Shown here in pieces: positions 40,331 to 46,186 of a stretch of DNA of 46,186 nucleotides (position 1 is its first letter; every line of letters begins with the position of its first letter). Origin of the DNA: Phytophthora quininea (taxonomy: Eukaryota > Oomycota > Peronosporomycetes > Peronosporales > Peronosporaceae). The position numbers were made by a program, and so were the translations under genes. The notes below the pieces were generated by a model that had not been told where the DNA came from, searched no databases, and saw nothing but the letters and a program-made list of their open reading frames with translations. The stretch covers positions 1-46,186 of the forward strand of contig JAAVTG010000364.1 in the NCBI GenBank assembly GCA_011947345.1, written 5' to 3'.

Positions 40331-40800
40331 GAAACGTGGGCTGCAGGGGAACGAATTGTGGACAAACTAATCCATCTAACACTCTTTGTGTCTTTGACTG
40401 TGCAAGGCCATCCGGTGGATTAAATGCGGAATCCAAGGGTCGAACCTATAGGGATTCACGAGGTGCACACGTCAATCCTTCAGTGGGAGCTCCATGAATC
40501 GCCGCTGAAGGAGTCCACAACTGATCTCGGTTCACCAAGATCCTGGCCACGTTGCCGCAGCCCGCGCTGTGCAACAACCACCCCTGGACGGAAAACATCA
40601 CCAGAGTTCCGCCACAGCTGGTGCGCGTGCCCGGATTTCAGCATCTTACCAGGACTGGACGCCCAAGACCAAGCTCACTTGCCCCGGCTTCGACTTCGTC
40701 TCAGCCAGAGCCCGTGCTCTTCGACTTGCCGTCCAAGGATTTCACCGGTCACTGATTGGATTACAGTGCGTCAACGTTCGTGACTCTCTGAACACTGCCA

Positions 40801-43800
40801 ATGGCGGAGGAAAGAGGTGGATCGAAGACTGCTCAGGATCGTGGTGATGGTGGTCGCGGTGGGGCGACCCGTCACTCTCGACGAGCGCAAGGATTTCCGG
40901 CGGACGAGGTTAAGGACCTCGACACGTTGGCGAGGGAAAATCGCCAGCGCAAGAAGGCCGCCAGAGACGCGGAGCGAGCGTCTGCCTTGGACGCAGATTC
41001 CTTGGACGTGGAATCTGCACCGGCTCAAGAACAACCGGCTGTTGAACCTGACGTCGAGGACGAAATACCGTCTAAGACTGACGCTGAAGACAGCCCAAGC
41101 GGCGAGTCGGACCCCCAGGATCAAGAAACTAACGTCCAAGACAGGCAAGTTCAAGACGCAAATCTTGAGCGTGCCGCCCAGGCGTCATCAGGAGGCGCCG
41201 ATATGGTTGAGCCCCGGCAGCGTCAAGAACTGTAAGTTTTCCGTCGCCGGAAGTCGGGACAGAGTTGTCGGTGACGACACTTGCTGTCCGAGATGAGCGA
41301 TCTAAGGAGCAAAGTGTCGGGTCAGCTGAAGATCCAATGGAGTCTCTGCCCTTGGATGAAGATACGGACGCTGACATGGAGTCTAAAGAGTCAGTCAAAG
41401 AAAAGGCCCTCGTTCCTCGTGGAAGTGCCGCTGAAGAAAATGCGAGTCCCCAGGATCTCCGCCTAACAACTTCTGTTGAAACTGAGGATGAAGAAAAGTT
41501 CGCTGCGGATGCGCGAGCATACGTGGCGGACCAAGTGCGCAGGTGGGAAAGAACCCCTTCGGGGCCAGTAGTCCCTCCTGTCCTCATATACTCATGGCCG
41601 AACCCAAGAGCTGATGCGACTAAGTGGGTCGAATGTGTCGTGTTGACTTCGCACTTCTTCACTGAAAGGCTACGGACTGGGGATCCTGGTGCGACTTGGT
41701 TGGGGGACTTGCGTCCAGAGCGTTGGCATATGAGTCTCGCCCAAGACGTCTCCGCCATACAAGTCCCGGCCGAATGCTTCTCGTCTAGGGAGTGCGCTGC
41801 ATTCGTGCAGATACTTCTCTTCGAGGCGGGTTTCAGGTTTGATAACCTGGTTCCTGAATGGTATCGGAAGAACGCTTCGCGGGTGCCCTTGGATCGGGTT
41901 CGTTCGGTGGTGAATGAAGTCCAGGCTTACCTTGCCGCGGAACTCATTGAGTGGCGCCAGCTAAGTGCTGGAGTGGAGTGTCATGAAGTCAAGACTCTGC
42001 CCGGACCCGCGCCTTTGGACGCAGACAACGTGTTTATGACGGAGAGGCAAGTCGCAGAAGTGGCCGCTGAAGAAAGCTCCGCCCAAGGACTCGGTTCCTT
42101 GGACGTAGAGATGACAATGGCGCCAGATGAAGTAGACTTGCTCGGTCAGGAGTTCGCTTGGCACTTCACGATGTCCGGACTGACGACTCGTCGAAGTCCG
42201 CATGATTCTATAGCGGAGAACTCTGCCGAAGAGCAATCCCTGGCGACGCCACAATCCAGGTCGGAGCTGTCGCGAGGGCGTCCACCCAAGCGTCGAGCTT
42301 GGCCGCCGGAGTTCTTCGAATCACCATCCAAGATAGCCCTGGCCAGCGTCCGACGGCAGCGGTTCCAAGTTCTGTTGGACCTCATGCTTCTGGCGAGTCG
42401 TGGCCGAGTGTCAACACGTCGCGCAATAGCTCGTCCTCCTCGTCCATGCCGGAAGCGGGGCAAGGCTCTTCGGCGCACATGCCCCGCCCAAGCCCAGGGG
42501 CGATGGTCTTCACCGCACGTACTGCAGGAGGTAGTGGATTTGGTGGCGGTGCCTACGGCGGCACTTTCACGCGTACGGATTACCCTCCACAACCTACGAT
42601 CGTAGAAGACCCCCGCTCTAGGACGTCCGATGCGAGAAGCCCACCAAGCATCCAAGGCCGACCTCCGCGAGAGGTTGGTCCGAACCACGCTGAAGGACTC
42701 CCCGCCTTGGATGTTGAGTCGAAGGATGAGTATCCACACAGGCCGGAGTCTACGCGTTCGGAACGCTCTCATCGCTCAGTGCGGTCGATCACGTCGAGTG
42801 CATCGCAAGTCGCGGTGAAATTCCTGCACCAAGAACAGGAGGCCATGGCGAAAATGCGCCGTGAGACTGCTGAACATCTTGAAAGGCAGTCGAAGAAAAG
42901 TGAGCGCCTGCGGCAAGAGCTTCAAAATACGGTGAAGGAACAGAGCTATGAGATGCAACAGCAATTACAAGTTATGATGAACGCGCTGACCAAAACCGAT
43001 TTAGCTCGTCGTGACGCCGAATCCCGTGCCCGCGTCGTCGAAGAACGCGCCGCTAGGGCGAAAGCCCGAGAAGTCAAGCCGGCTCCTCAACTTGACATCG
43101 AAGGACTTCTTCGTAAGGAGAGGGAGGCCGCTGAAGTCGACTGGGCAAACCTCGCCCAAGAGCGTGAGGCCATGTGGGCCGAACGGGAGCGAGCGCGAGA
43201 CGCCGAAGTCGAGGCGGAGCGCGCGATCTGGCTTGAACAGGCCACGCAGGCGATGGCGCAGCAGCTCTCCGATCAAGTGACCGTGCAGGTGGCAGCCCTC
43301 CAGCAGGAGGTCAATGCCGTCAAGCGCGAGCGCGCGGAAGAGCACGAGACGGCGTCTAACTTGCAGAAGTTCCAGGCTGGCCAGATCCGGGATCTTCGGG
43401 CGACGTTGTCCCAAGTCCAACAGACACGTGCGCCCCCTTACCCTCATTCGGCAACCGAGGTGAAGAAAGAGCGTGTGACTAACCCTCATTCAGCAACTTC
43501 AAGTGGCGTAATCAAGGGGCGTCTTTACCGCCCGCCCAATCTGCGCCAGCTGTCAGTGCGACAAGTACCTTGAAGGTGCCAGCCACGGTGAAGCTCGAAC
43601 CGACGTTGAAGACTGAGCCTAGTACTGCCGCCCAAGGGGCATCATCCCAACAGAGACCTGCGCCGAAGAAAACGCCGCCCAAGGAGGAATCAAAGAGGCC
43701 GGCGCCCAAGAAAACTCCGTCGAAGAAAAGCAAGGGGCGTCCGGACTCTCCACCTTCGGATGGCAGTTCAAGCAGCAGCAGTTCCAGTGAAGATGACGAC

Positions 43801-45072
43801 AGTGACGGGGGCGACACAAGCTCCGGTGACGATTCGGACAGTGACAGTCTAGGCGAGGAAGATATGGCGCCTTCGACATCAACTTCAAGCAGCGGAGGAA
43901 CTACGACAGTGTGGACCTACAGCCCCTACATCGGCTTCGACGCGATTGAACGCTTTGACGAGAAGGAGGCTTTGTCTATCCGAGCTGGCTGGTGGGAACG
44001 TTTCTTGGACGTTGCCGCCCAAGGTCAATGGTCTAACCACATGAAGATGCGCCAGCTCAAGAGTCGACTGTCTCCTGCGCTGCGGAACTGGCTGACGCAG
44101 TTACCGAATCTGCGCGGAAGGACTGGAAGCGTTTTTCGAAGCTATTTCGAAAGATGTGGTGTAAGTCCAGAAGCGGTACCGAGAACAGTACTACCTCATG
44201 CAGATGAACAAGTCGGAAACCGCACGCGAGTTCTACTACCGCTTGAACGCAGCTGCTACCAGAGCTGGAGTTCGTTATTTGTCTAGGGCGACCAGTCGAG
44301 AGAGACATATCCGTCGCTTCATCACGAAGTTGCAGGATTCAACGCTCAAGGTGGCCTTGCAGGGCTCGAGTTTTAAGAGCATGAAGCACTTGAAGCGTGC
44401 CTTGGACAGAGATGAAGACGTGTGGAGGGTTGATGACCACGACACTCCGTCGAGGCCTCGCGATTTCCGCGCGGACAACAACTACTCTCGCGACAGGTAC
44501 AAGACTAGTCATCCAAGACGCGCGTATGTATCCCAAGGAGCTGACTCTAGGGCGGAGATCGAGGCCGAGAGGCACGTCACTTTTCAAGGAGGTGAGTTCG
44601 AAGGGGAGGTTTCGGCCCCCTCTGAAGAAAACTCCGCCCAAGAACCCGCTACTTAAGGAACGTACACTGACGAGCCTGAGCCCGTGCAGCAAGCGTACCG
44701 TGCCGAAGGTATGGGACTCCGTCCTTCAGCACAGTTCAACAATGTGCGCCCAGCACCCCAACCACAGCGGCGTGAGAACCCTCACCGCAATGAATTCTGC
44801 GAGAAGTGTATGAATTGGGGGCACACCCCGACTCTTGCTGGAAGGAGGAGACCTGAGACCAGGGTGGAGATCGAGGTCATCCGACGTGGCGCTGTTACAA
44901 GCGCAAGTGCTCTCTGTGTGGAAAGTACCATCGCGACGGTCAGTGTGCGGAACTGAAGTTTGTCCAAGAAATGAAAGAACTCGCTCGCCGAGGTGCACTA
45001 AAGGACTTGCCCGAGCATATCCAGAAGTATTTCTTGGATGTAAGTTCAAACAATCCTGGGAAGAAACGTTAA
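40801..45072 (+). pseudogene. Ty3/gypsy gag, frameshifted
   Basis: Start MAEERGGSKTAQDRGDGGRG at 40801. Frames used in order are 40801-41230, 41230-42320, 42299-43573, 43570-44190 and 44190-44656. The N-terminal third is acidic with repeated LDVE/AQ peptides, followed by a long coiled coil (about 42830-43400, VKEQSYEMQQQLQVMMNALT and many Glu/Arg/Ala heptads). A Pro/Lys/Ser-rich acidic linker leads to the capsid-like domain FDEKEALSIRAGWWERFLDV, RLSPALRNWLTQLPN and EFYYRLNAAATRAGVRYLSR. Zinc-knuckle pieces (FCEKCMNWGHTP; HPTWRCYKRKCSLCGKYHRD then GQC) and the end ELKFVQEMKELARRGALKD lie at 44790-45070. Gag would assemble the particle and package RNA. Length near 1,400 residues is large, owing to the coiled-coil N-terminus. 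Confidence 0.65.
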
Positions 45073-45389
45073 ACCACTAAGCCCGCTGGATGGGGATTCA
45101 GAACGCGTCGGGCTCAAGAAACCCCAGGAATTGTGTGTCTTAGTGGACGTAGGCCCTGAGCTGAGGAGGAAGAGAAACCAAGATAACCAACAATGCATGA
45201 CTACGATTCAAGATCCAACAACTGACCCAAGTCTGCGCTCAAGAACCTAGGTTCAAGAGAAGACTACGTTGATAGAAACGTACATTCAAGAGAACAAGAG
45301 CAAGATGGACCAGTAGAATTCCAACTGTGTCCAGGAGAGCGCTATGGTTGGTGGTCGGATCATGATGACAAGTCGTCGAAGGACGTTGC

Positions 45390-45840
45390 CCTGGTGCATG
45401 GCGCTGTGAACAACTTCCGGATTCCAATACTCTTGGATTCCGGCGCAACTGTGAGTATACAGAGTTACGACTTTGCGCGTAAGCTCGGACTCAGGCTCAA
45501 GTCGCGCGACACGATGAAAGTGTCAGGTCTGGGTGGGGTCCCCACCTACGTTACAGCGTGCGCCAAGTCAAAGTCACTCTTGGATCAAGAGTTGTGTATG
45601 TCTTGGATCTATTTATCTCCAATATCGGCGAGGGGTGGATGTACTTCTTGGAATGGATTTCATGCACGCAGCTGGCGTTCGGCTGTGTATCCGCGAAGGC
45701 CTAGTTCAACTGCCAGATGAAGAAACGGTGCTCATGCTTGAGCTACTGAGCGGCCGCCCAAGGCAAATTTCCCGGTGGTCCCTCGGAGGATGCTCTATCT
45801 CCGCCCAGGAGAAACGCAGTCGTGCGAGTGGATTATAGTA
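45390..45840 (+). pseudogene. Retropepsin-type aspartic protease of the gypsy element
   Basis: VHGAVNNFRIPILLDSGATV (about 45390-45450) carries the catalytic Asp-Ser-Gly-Ala. After one frameshift near 45580, VDVLLGMDFMHAAGVRLCIR (about 45630-45690) is the conserved ILGMDF-type segment, followed by EGLVQLPDEETVLM. One protomer of the dimeric enzyme would be about 110-130 residues. It processes the polyprotein. The frameshift disables this copy. Confidence 0.65.
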
Positions 45841-46186
45841 TGTCGAACCCACAGCGTGACGTTGTGGGCTGGCCGAGGAGACCGCTGGGTGACGAAAATT
45901 ATCTACGCGGCGCGCCCTGGGCAGTCGGTGTCAAGGTGGTGAACGTCTCCGACCGGGATTTGTGGATCGAACCGGGACGCCTCTGGCGCGAGTTGTAGAA
46001 TTCGGCGAGTACCCGACAGGACGATTCGTGCGGTCAAGTAGTAGAAGGTATGCCCAGTGGCAACACCTCATCTATGAGAGCACAGTCTCGAAGGACAACC
46101 GCTTTCGACAGCGGAGGTTGAAGGCACTCGCTGAGCGGGAACCGGTGGAGTTTGAATATCCTTGTGTTGATCGCCCAACGTACAAG
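45841..46186 (+). pseudogene. Protease-RT linker of the gypsy polyprotein, truncated by the window
   Basis: Readable blocks are GVKVVNVSDRDLWIEPG and, after a frameshift near 45990, RVVEFGEYPTGRFVRSSSRR, YAQWQHLIYESTVSKDNRFR and EREPVEFEYPCVDRPTYK to the last base. These precede the RT in related gypsy elements, in my recollection. The RT itself lies beyond the window. Confidence 0.5.

Larger units (their letters stand above)
39060..46186 (+). mobile_element. Ty3/gypsy LTR retrotransposon, 5' part, runs off the window
   Basis: A long leader/LTR-like region precedes gag (40801-about 45070) and protease (about 45390-45840), with the start of the protease-RT linker at the window end. RT, integrase and the 3' LTR would lie beyond 46186. 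The whole stretch is unusually rich in CCAAG/CTTGG. Frameshifts in gag indicate an inactive copy. The exact 5' LTR border is uncertain. Confidence 0.72.

Noticed and set aside
1..46186. CRISPR arrays, prokaryotic operons, attachment sites
   Set aside because: Tandem repeats present are degenerate minisatellites without spacer/repeat structure, and all recognised proteins are eukaryotic.

Overview
The window looks like repeat-rich, gene-poor DNA from a plant-pathogenic oomycete, most likely Phytophthora or a close downy-mildew relative. The evidence is an RXLR-dEER secreted effector, a truncated trypsin-like/glucanase-inhibitor leader, G+C-rich third codon positions in the host-derived fragments, and a transposon mixture (hAT, piggyBac, PIF/Harbinger, Ty1/copia, Ty3/gypsy, LINE) typical of expanded oomycete genomes. 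This assignment is an inference from protein motifs; no database was searched. No rRNA, tRNA, CRISPR array or prokaryotic operon was seen.

Layout. 0-3.3 kb: relics of a PIF/Harbinger-like transposase (minus) and a hAT transposase (plus). 3.9-5.7 kb: a decayed, internally deleted Ty1/copia gag-pol (minus). 6.0-8.9 kb: a hAT-type element with about 470-bp terminal inverted repeats that start in a perfect GC-rich hairpin; its transposase (minus) is broken. 9.2-11.9 kb: a second, different hAT transposase relic (plus) with an acidic tail. 11.9-13.2 kb: a patchwork of broken host-gene pieces (EF-hand protein, FAD/NAD-dependent oxidoreductase, an unidentified coding block). 14.2-20.6 kb: a nearly full-length LINE with 5' leader, ORF1 and ORF2 (APE endonuclease, RT, zinc finger, C-terminal domain), carrying many frameshifts. 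20.6-23.6 kb: LINE leader copies, a hAT end fragment, a 173-bp duplicated segment and a 27-bp tandem repeat. 23.7-26.0 kb: a piggyBac-like element with both TIRs and TTAA target-site duplications, its transposase disabled by two frameshifts. 26.0-27.0 kb: a 5'-truncated second LINE (minus). 27.5 kb: the truncated start of a secreted serine protease-like gene. 29.6-30.4 kb: a small non-autonomous hAT element with a perfect 8-bp target-site duplication and a BED-finger ORF. 30.6-31.7 kb: an LTR-retroelement scrap and a 48-bp minisatellite. 31.8-32.3 kb: an intact RXLR effector ORF (minus). 32.4-33.4 kb: the second 173-bp copy (inverted), a possible LINE scrap and another hAT TIR. 33.9-35.2 kb: an amino-acid permease (AAAP) pseudogene. 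35.4-38.9 kb: a degenerate copy of an unnamed large protein (minus) with a Cys-rich/AT-hook N-terminus, an Asp-rich core resembling an RNase H-fold transposase, and an acidic region. 39.1-46.2 kb: leader/LTR-like sequence and gag-protease of a Ty3/gypsy element that runs off the window.

How it fits together. The only complete, plausible host ORF is the RXLR effector; everything else recognisable is mobile or broken. The window therefore resembles the fast-evolving, transposon-rich compartment in which oomycete effectors usually sit. Most coding elements have several frameshifts or stops, so coordinates given for pseudogenes span several reading frames. The least explained items are the 35.4-38.9 kb family, the long-TIR hAT with hairpin ends and its dispersed end fragments, and the strong enrichment of a CCAAG/CTTGG motif across the gypsy element.
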